Assembly (NCBI RefSeq): GCF_014696675.1
Contig: NZ_JACJQN010000016.1
Span: 62,001-126,000 of the forward strand
Source: Phormidium tenue FACHB-1052
GTDB taxonomy: Bacteria > Cyanobacteriota > Cyanobacteriia > Phormidesmidales > Phormidesmidaceae
Direction: 5' to 3'
DNA length: 64,000 bases
This document shows positions 33,019-42,244 of the stretch, in pieces (positions within the stretch are counted from its first letter, which is position 1; each line of letters opens with the position of its first letter). Under the pieces are notes generated by a model. It made no database searches, was not told the DNA's origin, and saw nothing but the letters and a program-made list of their open reading frames with translations. The position numbers and the translations under genes were made by a program.

Positions 33019-33840
33019 ATGGAAAAGCTGCTGCGTGGTCTGCAAGACTTTCAGGAAAACTATATTCCCGACCGCCAAGAGCTGATCCAGAAGTTGGCCA
33101 AGGGGCAGAGCCCCAGGGTGTTGTTCATCGGCTGCTCTGACTCGCGGGTAGACCCTACGATCATTACCCAATCGGAGATTGGCGACCTGTTTGTCATTCG
33201 CAACGCGGGCAATATTATCCCCCCCTATGAGGCCACCAACGGTGGTGAAGGGGCCACCATTGAGTACGCCCTAGAAGCCCTGGATATTGAGCAGGTGATT
33301 GTCTGCGGCCACAGCCAGTGCGGAGCCATGAAGGGGCTTTTGCAGATTGGCGATTTAGAAGAAAAAATGCCCCTGGTCTATCACTGGCTGCACCACACCG
33401 AGGCCACCCGCAAGCTGGTGGAAGACAACTACGGCCACCTAGAGAAAAAAGAAAAGCTCAACCTCATGGTGGCCCAGAACGTGTTGACCCAAATCGATAA
33501 CCTACAGACCTACCCCTCGGTGCGATCGCGGCTTCACATGGGCAACCTATCCATCCACGGCTGGATCTACGAACTCGAAACCGCCCAAATTCTTGCCTAC
33601 GACGAGGACAGCAAAGCTTTTTTGCCTCCCCACAGCAAAATCGTTACCGACGGGCAAGGAGCGAAGGCGCTTAAGCCCGGCGGGCTGTCTCTAGAGTTTA
33701 ACGACGCAGTGCGGCCCGGTGCCGGTGCCCCATCGGTGGCCCGGCCAGATTTTTCGGAACCGGTGCAGCCCTACTGGCCGGGGGCCAACCGCCTCAGCCC
33801 CGATCAGGCCGCCCGCATTTACCGGGGCGCTGGGGTGTAG
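33019..33840 (+). CDS. ccaA: Beta-carbonic anhydrase, carboxysome type (CcaA/IcfA-like)
   Basis: Interconverts CO2 and bicarbonate. 273 residues. Zinc ligands and active site: GCSDSRVD (Cys39, Asp41, Arg43) and VCGHSQCGAM (His98, Cys101). The body ends near residue 205, and a about 70-residue C-terminal extension follows, ending PVQPYWPGANRLSPDQAARIYRG. This tail is typical of CcaA of beta-carboxysomes and has been tied to packing in the shell through CcmM. ATG at 33019. It stands apart from any ccm operon. Confidence 0.92.
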   Translation: MEKLLRGLQDFQENYIPDRQELIQKLAKGQSPRVLFIGCSDSRVDPTIITQSEIGDLFVIRNAGNIIPPYEATNGGEGATIEYALEALDIEQVIVCGHSQCGAMKGLLQIGDLEEKMPLVYHWLHHTEATRKLVEDNYGHLEKKEKLNLMVAQNVLTQIDNLQTYPSVRSRLHMGNLSIHGWIYELETAQILAYDEDSKAFLPPHSKIVTDGQGAKALKPGGLSLEFNDAVRPGAGAPSVARPDFSEPVQPYWPGANRLSPDQAARIYRGAGV

Positions 33841-33842
33841 AT

Positions 33843-34400
33843 CTATCGATCAAAACTCGCAATTCGCCGGGCCGCGCCAATGCTCTGCTCGCCAGGGCCA
33901 AAGGTAACTTCTAAAGCTTGCTGGTCGGCAAAGGCGCTAGAGGCTTCGCGGTAGACAGTGCGAGTGGTGGGCAGGGTGCGCCGCTGGCCGTTGTAGTCAA
34001 AGGTGATGGCGTACTCGACATCCTTGAGCAGCATTGGGTCGGTGCGCTGCTCGATGGGTTCGCGTTTGCGGGCCTCAAGCTCATCGGCGGTGGGGCGAGG
34101 GGGCAGGGAGGGCCAGTAGAGCCCGTTGTCGTCGGGGCCGGTGGCAGCGCCCTCGGGGCGCACGCCATTGCGGTTAACGAGGGAGTTTGACTCGAAGGTT
34201 TCTTGGTGGATGGTCTGGCGGCGATCGAAGCTGCGGGCGTAGTCAACTTGCCAGGTTTGGGTAACGGTGGCTGTGGCTTCGTAGGTGCCAGTGGTGACGG
34301 TGTCGCCCGTGGCGGGATAATTTTCGCACCCAGCTATAAAACCGAGACTGAGGGCTAGGGTACCAGCCTGGAGCCAGCGGGATACGGAGAGCTGAGACAT
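33843..34400 (-). CDS. Hypothetical lipoprotein
   Basis: 185 residues from ATG 34400 (MSQLSVSRWLQ); ATGs at 34412 and 34430 are alternatives. A lipoprotein signal peptide ends in the lipobox LGFIAGC. The mature part is hydrophilic: TYEATATVTQTWQVDYARSFDRRQTIHQETF, a Pro-rich middle, then DVEYAITFDYNGQRRTLPTTRTVYREAS and EVTFGPGEQSIGAARRIASF. No family recognised. It converges with ccaA with only 2 bases between stops, and no terminator separates them. Confidence 0.65.
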   Translation of the reverse strand: MSQLSVSRWLQAGTLALSLGFIAGCENYPATGDTVTTGTYEATATVTQTWQVDYARSFDRRQTIHQETFESNSLVNRNGVRPEGAATGPDDNGLYWPSLPPRPTADELEARKREPIEQRTDPMLLKDVEYAITFDYNGQRRTLPTTRTVYREASSAFADQQALEVTFGPGEQSIGAARRIASFDR

Positions 34401-34810
34401 CAACGTAGGCATAGCAACTGTTGAACTCATCCAATCGGTGGTCTGTTTATAGAGGCTACCAGCGCTTCATAGAGAACGGGTCTGCCAGGCAGCAGGGGAT
34501 GAAAGTGGCACAGGAGCAGGGGCAACCGGGGGAGCTGTTCCTGACGGCTGTGCGATCGGAGGCTAGTGATAAAACTTGGTTAAGTTAACCTGAAGTTACT
34601 TTTTTGAGAACCCCTCACGGCATAGCATGTGGCAAACCACCGCTGAACTGAGAGACAGAACTTAAATTACGTTGTGTATCGATTTAGTGTATCTGCCGAT
34701 CGCTCACGGGGTGTGTTGATTAACCCTGGTGAATACTACGCTCTTGCTTTAGCACATTAGATTTGCTAGACCTTCCCGGCTGCCCCACCGCCTGTTCATA
34801 ACCCCTGGCT
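34401..34810. other. Divergent leader region of the lipoprotein and the secretion ABC gene
   Basis: About 400 bases without a gene. It holds a perfect 13-base palindrome GGTTAAGTTAACC (34578-34590), 220 bases before the ABC transporter start, and is AT-richer from 34560 to 34770. It must contain both promoters; I could not place them with confidence. Confidence 0.4.
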
Positions 34811-37795
34811 ATGACCCAAACGTCGCTCTCGATTCAGCAAACCTTCCACTCTCTGGAACCGTTTGATCGGCTGCCTGCCGAGGCGTTACAGCAGCTCTTG
34901 CAAACCGCCCAGCCCCTCAGGTACCGCGTTGGTCAGCCGTTGCTGCGGCGGGAGGTATTGACCCAGCAGGTGATTGTGCTGCTAGAGGGGCAGGCCCGGC
35001 TGCTGGGTTACGACCCGCGCAGCCAGCAGCCGGTGACCCTAGGGCGCTTTAGCCGGGGCGAAATGCTGGGGGTGATCAGCTTAATTCGCGGGGTGCCCTG
35101 CGAAACGGTAATCGCCTCCAGCGAGGTGCTGGCCCTCACCCTGCCGTCGTACACATTTTTGAGTTTGCTCAACGAGTATCCAGAGTTTGGTGGGGAGGTG
35201 CGCGATCGCGTCTATGCGATCGAGGCCTTTGACCTAGTGGCCGAGCATGCCAAAACCCATGCCCTCGATGTGGGCGATCTCAGGGCCAAGGCCCAGACCG
35301 TCTGTGACGAATCGGCGATCGTCACCCTGCCCACCGGTACCAACAACCTGGCCCAGCTCGATCGCGCCCTGATCTGGGTGCTCAGCGGTGGCACGGTGCT
35401 CAACCTGCCCGTGGGCTCAACCCTGGCGCTCGATCGCCCCGTGGAGATCCTCAGCCCCCAAGGGGCGCGGGTGCTGGGTATGACCCCGGCGGTGCTGGCC
35501 GAAACCCTGCCTGAACCTTCTGCGCTGGAGCCAGAGGCCGTTGCTCGATCGGTAGAGGTGCTGGATGTCAACAACATTCCCTACGCCACCGAGGCTGATC
35601 TAGTGCCCCGCGCCCAGCCGTCATCGACTCTAGAAAAATCGCCCAGTCGCAGCTACCCCTTCGCGCGGGGTCGGGGCGAGGTCGACGGGGCGCTGGCCTG
35701 CTTCGACATGCTCAGCCAGCAGTTCTCTATGCCCTTTCGCAAGGACGTGATTCGCCGCATTTTGGCCAACCAGCACGAGCGTATGGGCCAGCTGTCGCTG
35801 CCGATCTGCGGCTCGGTGAGCGAGATGATGGGCCTTAAAACCCAGCTGGTGCGGGTGCCCGTCGGGGCCTTTGGTCGGCTCAACACCCCCTGCCTGATCC
35901 GCTGGCAGGAGAGCTTTGCGGTGCTCTACGAAACCAGCGAAAAAGCCTACATTTTGGGCGACCCTGAGGTGGGCGTGATTCGCCGCACCCCCGAGAGCTT
36001 TGCCGAGGCTTGGGGCGAGGGCGGCGAAGTGCTGTTGTTAGAACCCACCCGCGAAACTCCCCAGCAAAAGTTTGGCCTTCAGTGGTTTTGGCCCTCAATT
36101 CAAAAGTACCGCTGGGTGCTGATTGAGGTGTTTGTGGCCTCGTTCTTTGTGCAGCTGTTTGGCCTGGCCAACCCGCTGATGGTGCAGATCATCATTGACC
36201 GGGTGATTGTGCAAAACAGCGTCGATACCCTGCAAGTGCTGGGCGTTTTCCTGGTGGTGGTGGCCATTTTTGAGGCCCTGCTCACCAGTTTGCGCACCTA
36301 TCTGTTCGTCGATACTACCAACCGCATCGACATGGCCCTGGGGTCGGAGATTATCGACCACCTGTTTCGCCTGCCCCTGCGCTACTTTGACAAACGCCCT
36401 GTAGGCGAACTCTCCAGCCGCATTAACGAGCTTGAAAACATTCGCCAGTTTCTCACCGGCACGGCGCTGACGGTGGTGCTCGACGCGGTGTTCTCGGTGT
36501 TGTACATCGTGGTGATGTTCATCTACAGTTGGGTGCTGACCCTGGTCGCCCTGGCAACGATTCCGCTGTTTGTGCTGGTGACGGCGCTGTCTGCACCCAT
36601 TGTGCGCAGGCAGCTGCGCATCAAGGCCGAGCGTAACGCCTCTACCCAGTCACTGCTTGTCGAGTCGCTGTCAGGTATTCAGACCGTCAAAGCGCAGAAT
36701 ATTGAGCTGCGCACCCGCTGGAAATGGCAGGAGCGCTACGCCGAGTACGTTAGCGCTGGGTTTAACACAGTGCTCACCTCCACCACTGCCAACTCGGCCA
36801 GTAACTTTCTCAACAAGCTCTCGGCCCTGCTGGTGCTGTGGGTGGGGGCCTACCTAGTGCTGGAGGGGCAGCTCACCTTAGGTCAGCTGATCGCCTTTCG
36901 CATCATCTCGGGCTACGTGACTGCGCCGATTTTGCGCTTGGCCCAGCTGTGGCAAAACTTTCAGGAAACAGCCCTGTCCCTGGAGCGACTGTCTGACATC
37001 ATCGACCATCCCCAGGAGACCGAGGCCGACGAGGCCAACCAGATCCCGATGCCTGAGATTGCCGGGCAGGTCACCTTCGAGAATGTGGCCTTTCGCTTTG
37101 CGCCCTCGGGGCCGCTGCAATTGGCCAGTGTCAGCCTGGAGTTTCCAGCAGGAATTTTCATCGGTGTGGTGGGCCAGAGTGGCTCGGGTAAGAGCACCCT
37201 GATGAAGCTGCTGCCGCGCCTCTACGAGCTAGAGTCGGGCCGCATTCTGATCGACCACTACGACATCAGCAAAGTCGAGCTGCACTCCCTACGGCGGCAG
37301 ATCGGCATTGTGCCGCAAGACAGTCTGCTGTTTGAGGGCACCATTCAAGAGAACATCTCACTCACCAACCCCGACGCCGAGCCCAGCGTGATTATTGAAG
37401 CGGCAAAAATTGCCTGCTGCCACGACTTCATTATGGATTTGCCCCTGGGCTACAACACCCGCGTCGGCGAGCGGGGCTCGACCCTCTCGGGAGGGCAGCG
37501 GCAAAGAATTGCGATCGCCCGCACCATCCTCCAAAACCCCCGCCTGCTGATTCTCGACGAAGCCACCAGCGCCCTCGACTACGACACCGAGCACCAAGTC
37601 TCAATGAACCTCAAAGGCTGGGCCGAAGGCCGCACGGTGTTCTTCATCACCCACCGGCTCAACACCATTCAGCAGGCCGATCAGATCTTGGTAATGGAGC
37701 AGGGCTCAGCGGTCGAGTTAGGTACCCACGCCGAACTGATGGAACTCCAGGGCCGCTATTTCACCCTCTACCAGCAGCAGCTCAGCGGCGTTTAA
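34811..37795 (+). CDS. Type I secretion ABC transporter with cyclic-nucleotide-binding and degenerate C39 domains (HetC/HlyB-like)
   Basis: 994 residues. Order: a cyclic-nucleotide-binding-like domain (about 15-140; LLEGQARLLGYDP, SRGEMLGVISLIRG), a linker, a C39 peptidase-like domain (about 283-415), six membrane helices (about 425-720) and an ATPase (about 750-990; GQSGSGKST, LSGGQRQRIAIAR, LLILDEATSALD, ITHRLNT). In the C39 domain the catalytic Cys place is Gly293 (VDGALACF) and the His place is Ser368 (ESFAVLY), while Asp384 stays, so it should bind but not cut substrates, like HlyB. The periplasmic adaptor gene follows. It should export a protein or peptide without a cleaved double-Gly leader. 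Cargo unknown. Confidence 0.9.
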   Translation: MTQTSLSIQQTFHSLEPFDRLPAEALQQLLQTAQPLRYRVGQPLLRREVLTQQVIVLLEGQARLLGYDPRSQQPVTLGRFSRGEMLGVISLIRGVPCETVIASSEVLALTLPSYTFLSLLNEYPEFGGEVRDRVYAIEAFDLVAEHAKTHALDVGDLRAKAQTVCDESAIVTLPTGTNNLAQLDRALIWVLSGGTVLNLPVGSTLALDRPVEILSPQGARVLGMTPAVLAETLPEPSALEPEAVARSVEVLDVNNIPYATEADLVPRAQPSSTLEKSPSRSYPFARGRGEVDGALACFDMLSQQFSMPFRKDVIRRILANQHERMGQLSLPICGSVSEMMGLKTQLVRVPVGAFGRLNTPCLIRWQESFAVLYETSEKAYILGDPEVGVIRRTPESFAEAWGEGGEVLLLEPTRETPQQKFGLQWFWPSIQKYRWVLIEVFVASFFVQLFGLANPLMVQIIIDRVIVQNSVDTLQVLGVFLVVVAIFEALLTSLRTYLFVDTTNRIDMALGSEIIDHLFRLPLRYFDKRPVGELSSRINELENIRQFLTGTALTVVLDAVFSVLYIVVMFIYSWVLTLVALATIPLFVLVTALSAPIVRRQLRIKAERNASTQSLLVESLSGIQTVKAQNIELRTRWKWQERYAEYVSAGFNTVLTSTTANSASNFLNKLSALLVLWVGAYLVLEGQLTLGQLIAFRIISGYVTAPILRLAQLWQNFQETALSLERLSDIIDHPQETEADEANQIPMPEIAGQVTFENVAFRFAPSGPLQLASVSLEFPAGIFIGVVGQSGSGKSTLMKLLPRLYELESGRILIDHYDISKVELHSLRRQIGIVPQDSLLFEGTIQENISLTNPDAEPSVIIEAAKIACCHDFIMDLPLGYNTRVGERGSTLSGGQRQRIAIARTILQNPRLLILDEATSALDYDTEHQVSMNLKGWAEGRTVFFITHRLNTIQQADQILVMEQGSAVELGTHAELMELQGRYFTLYQQQLSGV

Positions 37796-37922
37796 GCCAT
37801 AAATTTTGAATGTTTAGTTTTTAGTTTTGAGTTAATCTCCGTTCTCTCAATTCAAAATTCAAAATTCAAACCTCAAAATTCAAAACTCTCCATCTCCCCT
37901 CACCCCCTACTCCCCCACTCCC
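37796..37922. repeat. AT-rich spacer with short direct repeats of ATTCAAA
   Basis: Between the ABC transporter and HlyD genes the words TCAATTCAAAATTC, AAAATTCAAA and CAAAATTCAAAAC follow each other (37848-37887), and TTTAGTTTTTAGTTTTGAG stands in the opposite sense just before (37813-37831), so the two parts can pair loosely. Such AATTCAAAATTC tracts are common spacer repeats in cyanobacteria. They do not prevent co-transcription of the two genes. Confidence 0.55.
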
Positions 37923-39440
37923 ATGGTTCGCATCAACAGCATCCCCCCCACCCCCGGCCCCGACCCCAACGGCGATGCCGTGCTGGCCAACCAGCCCTCG
38001 CGGCAAAAGGTACAGTTCGACAAGCCGGTGATTTTGCGGCAGTCGCCTCGCTGGTCGCGAGCGGTGGTGTGGAGCCTGGTGGGGGTGACGACCTTTACTC
38101 TGGCCTGGGCCTGTTTGGCCAAGTTTGAGGAGGCCATACCGGCTCAGGGCAAGCTGGAGCCCAAGGGCATGGTGCAGCCGGTGCAGGCTCCGGTGGGCGG
38201 TGTGGTGCAGGAGGTGCTGGTCAGCGAGGGGCAAGCCGTGGAGGCCGGTGACCCCCTGCTGCGGTTTGACCCTGAAACCACCCAGGCCCAGCTCACCTCG
38301 TTGGAAACCATTCGCACCAAACTGCGAGAAGAGAACGCCTACTACAAATCGCAGCTAGCCGATGATCTCGATGCCAGCGCTCCGGTGGATATTGCCCCTG
38401 GCCTGGTGCAGCTGACCAGTAACCGCGCCGCCCTGGTGGCCGAAAACGCCCTCTACCGCGCCCAGCTAGCGGGGGACGTGACCGGGGAAAGCTTGCCTAT
38501 CGCCCAGCGCGATCGCCTGCGGGCCGCCACCGCCGAACTCAACTCGCGCCTTAGCATTGCCAACCTGGAGGTGGATCAGCTGCGTCGCCAGCTCACCCAG
38601 ACCGAGGCCCAGCTGACTAATGCCCGCGATGCCCTGCGGGTCAACCAAAATATTCTCGATCGCATTCGACCGCTGTATGAGGCGGGGGGCTTGGGCGAAA
38701 TTCAATACCTTCAGCAGGAACAGGAGGTGAACAACCGCCAGACCGAGGTCAACCGCCTGGTAGAAGAGGCCCAGCGGCTAGAGCTGGCGATCGCCCAGGC
38801 CCAGGAGCAGTTTCGCAACACCACCATCGCCTCCCAGGATGAGTTGCAGCAGCGCATCGCCGCCAACGACAACCAGATTGCCACCATCGACAGCCAGCTA
38901 ACCAAAACCATTCTCGAAAACGACAATCGCCTGCAAGAGCTTGACAGCCAGATTGCCCAGCTCCAGCAAACCCTCACCTACCAAGAGCTGCGCGCCCCGG
39001 TGAGCGGCACCGTGTTTAACCTCAAGGCCAACCAGGCGGGCTACGTGGCCAACTCCACCGAGCCGATTCTCGAAATTGTGCCCAGCGATGCCCTGGTGGC
39101 GCGGGTGTTTATCACCAACCGCGACATTGGCTTTGTGCGCGAGGGCATGGAGGTCGATGTGCGCATTGACTCGTTCCCCTACAGCGAGTTTGGCGATGTG
39201 AAGGGCACTCTGACCCAAATTGGCTCTGACGCGCTGCCCCCCGACCAGATCAACCCCAACTTTCGCTTTCCGGCAGAAATTACCCTGGGCGATCAGGTGA
39301 TTGCGATCGACGGGCAACCCGTGAAGCTGCAATCGGGCATGTCGCTGAGCGCCAACATTAAGACCCGGCCCCGGCGGGTGATCACCATCTTCTCTGACCT
39401 GTTTGTGCGCAAAATCGACACGATGAAGACGGGCGGCTAG
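37923..39440 (+). CDS. HlyD family periplasmic adaptor of a type I secretion system
   Basis: 505 residues. A short cytoplasmic N-terminus, one membrane helix (WSRAVVWSLVGVTTFTLAWAC, about 43-63), a lipoyl/barrel half (IPAQGKLEPKG, GGVVQEVLVSEGQAVEAGD), a long coiled coil (about 120-350, Gln/Glu/Ala-rich, with EANxx-like YEAGGLGEIQYLQQEQEV), then the second barrel half (LRAPVSGTVFNLKANQAGYV) and the closing strand SGMSLSANIKTRPRRVI. It bridges the ABC transporter to an outer membrane TolC channel, which is not in the window. Directly behind the transporter, same operon in all likelihood. Confidence 0.95.
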   Translation: MVRINSIPPTPGPDPNGDAVLANQPSRQKVQFDKPVILRQSPRWSRAVVWSLVGVTTFTLAWACLAKFEEAIPAQGKLEPKGMVQPVQAPVGGVVQEVLVSEGQAVEAGDPLLRFDPETTQAQLTSLETIRTKLREENAYYKSQLADDLDASAPVDIAPGLVQLTSNRAALVAENALYRAQLAGDVTGESLPIAQRDRLRAATAELNSRLSIANLEVDQLRRQLTQTEAQLTNARDALRVNQNILDRIRPLYEAGGLGEIQYLQQEQEVNNRQTEVNRLVEEAQRLELAIAQAQEQFRNTTIASQDELQQRIAANDNQIATIDSQLTKTILENDNRLQELDSQIAQLQQTLTYQELRAPVSGTVFNLKANQAGYVANSTEPILEIVPSDALVARVFITNRDIGFVREGMEVDVRIDSFPYSEFGDVKGTLTQIGSDALPPDQINPNFRFPAEITLGDQVIAIDGQPVKLQSGMSLSANIKTRPRRVITIFSDLFVRKIDTMKTGG

Positions 39441-39630
39441 CAGCCAAGACAGGCTCACAGCTTTGAAAACTGCGGTGTGAGGTGTGGGGGGTGTGCTGCC
39501 CCCCTGCTTCTGCACTTTGAATCCTCCGTTCAGCCTAGCTTCCAACGGTCAATTCTCCCCTCGACTGATGCATTCATAGAAAAAGCAGACTAAGTCATCC
39601 CGATTTGATAGAATAGCGTCTATGTAAAAA

Positions 39631-40635
39631 GTGCCGTTGCTTGATTGGGGAGGTTGTTCGTTGATTCATGCCACGCTGCACCAGCTTAAGGTTTTTGAAG
39701 CAACTGCCCGCCACGGCAGCTTTACCCGGGCCGCTGAAGAGCTCTACCTGACCCAACCCACGGTGTCGATTCAGGTGAAGCAGCTAACCAAGGCGGTGGG
39801 GCTACCGCTGTTTGAGCAGATCGGCAAGCGCCTCTACCTCACCCAGGCAGGGCAAAAGCTGCTAGACACCTGCCAGGAAATTTTTGACGGCCTCGACCAG
39901 TTTGAGATGGCGGTGTCTGATCTAAAGGGGCTTAAGCAGGGTCAGCTGCGCCTGGCGGTGATCACCACGGCCAAATATTTTGTGCCTCGGCTGCTGGGGC
40001 CGTTTTGCCAGCGGTTCCCCGGCATTGATATCTCGCTAAAGGTGACGAACCACCAGCAGCTTCAAGAGCGCATGGCCACTAACGACGACGATCTCTACAT
40101 CATCAGCACGCCGCCCGAGCAGCCTGACCTCAAGATCTACCCCTTTCTCGAAAACCCCTTGGTGGTGCTGGGGCCACAGGATCATCCGCTGGTGGGCAAG
40201 GCGCGATCGCCCATCAGCGTCCTCGATGGCGAGCAGTTCATCATGCGCGAGCCGGGGTCGGGTACCCGCCACGCGGTGCAAAAGCTGTTTGCCGAGCACG
40301 ACGTGAATGTGAAGGTGCGCCTGGAGCTGGGCAGCAATGAGGCGATCAAGCAGGCGATCGCAGGGGGCTTGGGCATCTCGGTGCTGTCGCTGCACACCAT
40401 TATTTCTGAGGGCACCCGGGGCGAGTTTGCCATCCTCGACGTTGACCACTTCCCCATCGATCGCCACTGGTATGTGGCTCACCTGGCGGGTAAGCAGCTC
40501 TCGGTAGTCTCCCAGGCGTTTCTAAACTATCTGCTAGAAGAAAGCCACACCCTAGTAGAACATCTGCTGCCGGGAATTAACCGGGCACCCGCTGCGATCG
40601 ACCCCAAGGGCGCAGAGCTACTGACCAAGGTCTAG
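39631..40635 (+). CDS. LysR family transcription regulator, CmpR/CbbR-like
   Basis: 334 residues from GTG 39631; TTG at 39661 (11 residues before LHQLKVF) is an alternative. The helix-turn-helix ATARHGSFTRAAEELYLTQPTVSIQVKQL and the effector domain (VITTAKYFVPRLLGPFCQRFPGID, FIMREPGSGTRHAVQ, LGSNEAIKQAIAGGLGISVLS) match CmpR/RbcR regulators of cyanobacteria, which turn on CO2-concentrating or Calvin-cycle genes when carbon is low and bind RuBP or 2-phosphoglycolate. No cmp or rbc genes are next to it. The divergent-neighbour rule for LysR targets does not help, as hlyD is upstream on the same strand. Confidence 0.88.
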   Translation: MPLLDWGGCSLIHATLHQLKVFEATARHGSFTRAAEELYLTQPTVSIQVKQLTKAVGLPLFEQIGKRLYLTQAGQKLLDTCQEIFDGLDQFEMAVSDLKGLKQGQLRLAVITTAKYFVPRLLGPFCQRFPGIDISLKVTNHQQLQERMATNDDDLYIISTPPEQPDLKIYPFLENPLVVLGPQDHPLVGKARSPISVLDGEQFIMREPGSGTRHAVQKLFAEHDVNVKVRLELGSNEAIKQAIAGGLGISVLSLHTIISEGTRGEFAILDVDHFPIDRHWYVAHLAGKQLSVVSQAFLNYLLEESHTLVEHLLPGINRAPAAIDPKGAELLTKV

Positions 40636-40879
40636 CCAGAACAGGTGAGGCAACTTAAACCTCCTTCAAAAATAGATCTCGATCTTGGCTAACCAATAGA
40701 CCCATTATCCTTTGTTGGGGATCTCCACTTTTCTATATTTCACCCTGAGTAGGGCTGGAATGTTTAATTGGCTAGTTGGCGCTCTACAGGCCACAAATAT
40801 CCCGCTGATTCAGCCTTACAAAAGCTTTGGATGGGTTATGCGAGATTGCGCTAGGTTGTGAACAACCCAGGAGTAAGCA

Positions 40880-41326
40880 ATGACAGACAAGACTTCTCCC
40901 AATCGAGGGCGTTGTAGATGTGGGCAGGTTCAATTTGAAGTAGATTCAGAGCCGCTGATCACGATGGCCTGCCACTGCACTGGCTGTCAGCAAATGACAT
41001 CTAGCGCCTTTTCGCTGAGCGCTCTTTACCCCAGCGAAAGCTTCAACATTACATCGGGTAGCCCGGTGATTGGCGGTCTGCACGGGGCTACCCGCCATTA
41101 TTTCTGTGGCCACTGCATGAGCTGGCTGTTTACCCGGCCCGAAGGTCTAGATGACTTCGTTAATATCCGCGCTAGCCTTATGGAAGATGCTCAATCGTTC
41201 AGCCCGTTCATTGAAACCTATACTGACGAGAAACTACCCTGGGCGACAACACCTGCCACCTATAGCTTCAGCAAATTTCCGCCACCAGAACAGTTTCCAG
41301 CGCTATTGGCAGAGTTTGCAAAGTGA
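40880..41326 (+). CDS. GFA family protein (Mss4-like, zinc-binding)
   Basis: 148 residues; AGGAG 9 bases before the ATG. Seven family cysteines: CRCG near residue 14, CHCTGC near 31 (AxCHCTGCQ), and FCGHC near 76, in the order of glutathione-dependent formaldehyde-activating-like proteins. ITSGSP..GG and the CG.CGS..F pattern (here CGHCMSWLF) are family marks. Fold and zinc binding are well supported; formaldehyde activity is not, since most members have unknown substrates. Confidence 0.88.
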   Translation: MTDKTSPNRGRCRCGQVQFEVDSEPLITMACHCTGCQQMTSSAFSLSALYPSESFNITSGSPVIGGLHGATRHYFCGHCMSWLFTRPEGLDDFVNIRASLMEDAQSFSPFIETYTDEKLPWATTPATYSFSKFPPPEQFPALLAEFAK

Positions 41327-41367
41327 TGGGGCCGCCAAAAGCGAATCTTGTGCTTCGAAGGTAGGGG

Positions 41368-42168
41368 TTAGCTCGGTAGGCGCAGCGCTACCGTGTAGGA
41401 CGGGCGCTGAGATTTTTCTCGCTGGGTTTTGACTAGGCGAAAATCTTGATCAATATACAAATTGTCTAGCTGAGGTCGAGCCTTAGAAATCTGTTGGTAC
41501 TGCTTGGCGGTAACGCGGGTAGTGCTCCGGCTGGGTATCGAAGTTTGTCGCTGAGATTCGGGCTGCTTTTGATATTTGTCTACCGCTTGCTCAAACCAGT
41601 TTTGAGCGGTTTCAGCACTGAAGGAACGGGAGCCAATGCGCAAAACCTGCTGAATGCAGACATTCTGGATTTCCCAATATTGATCACCCGATCGCCCTGG
41701 CATTAACGGCTGATTGGGTTTGGCTGGGGTTTGAGATTGGACAGCATAGCTCTGCATAATCATCAAATCGTAGCTGAGTAACCAGCGCGAAACCCAGCTC
41801 AAAATTGGGGCTTTGCGGCCTGGTTTGTAGCGGGCTAAGTTGGCATAAAAGCCGTGATCACTAAAGATTTGGTAAGACTCATGGAGCACGCGCCCTGGCA
41901 AAATATCTTGAAAGGGATTAGTAGACCAAACTGAATGCCAAACCCCTTTGAGCAGCGGAATTTGTTGATGCAAATCAGGGGTGGGATTTCGCTTTTCTAA
42001 CTCGTTGAAGAGGGGCATGAGAGTCTGGTTGGCAAACCGAACTTTTTTAGCCATTGGCTCTGCCTCACGCTCGTCTACCTGTTTGATTAGGCTGGTTTTT
42101 AGGGTGGCGGTGCTGGCTTTGGCTAGGGCAGCGGGCTCGAATGGGGTATCTAATACAACAGAGTCCAT
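41368..42168 (-). CDS. Plastid-lipid-associated protein / fibrillin-like protein
   Basis: 266 residues from ATG 42168 (MDSVVLDTPFEP); a TTG at 42216 would add 16 residues. The PAP/fibrillin mark lies at about 55-95: LMPLFNELEKRNPTP, then PLLKGVWHSVWSTNPF (usual form ...LEAxNPTPxP...LLxGxWxLxYTT). YIDQDFRLVKTQ near the C-terminus is the other conserved part. These lipocalin-like proteins bind lipophilic molecules at thylakoids or plastoglobules. A Pro/Gln/Ser-rich insert separates the two parts. Ends just after the GFA gene. Confidence 0.75.
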   Translation of the reverse strand: MDSVVLDTPFEPAALAKASTATLKTSLIKQVDEREAEPMAKKVRFANQTLMPLFNELEKRNPTPDLHQQIPLLKGVWHSVWSTNPFQDILPGRVLHESYQIFSDHGFYANLARYKPGRKAPILSWVSRWLLSYDLMIMQSYAVQSQTPAKPNQPLMPGRSGDQYWEIQNVCIQQVLRIGSRSFSAETAQNWFEQAVDKYQKQPESQRQTSIPSRSTTRVTAKQYQQISKARPQLDNLYIDQDFRLVKTQREKSQRPSYTVALRLPS

Positions 42169-42244
42169 ATCCAATTCGGTTTCCAAACAGTGAGTGTTAG
42201 GTATGGCGATCGCCAATCAAGGCCGATCCTTCACCACTTCATTG

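Noticed and set aside
39471-39510. GGGGG...CCCCC hairpin after hlyD as terminator
   Set aside because: Short stem and no T run; could be chance in a G/C-tract region.
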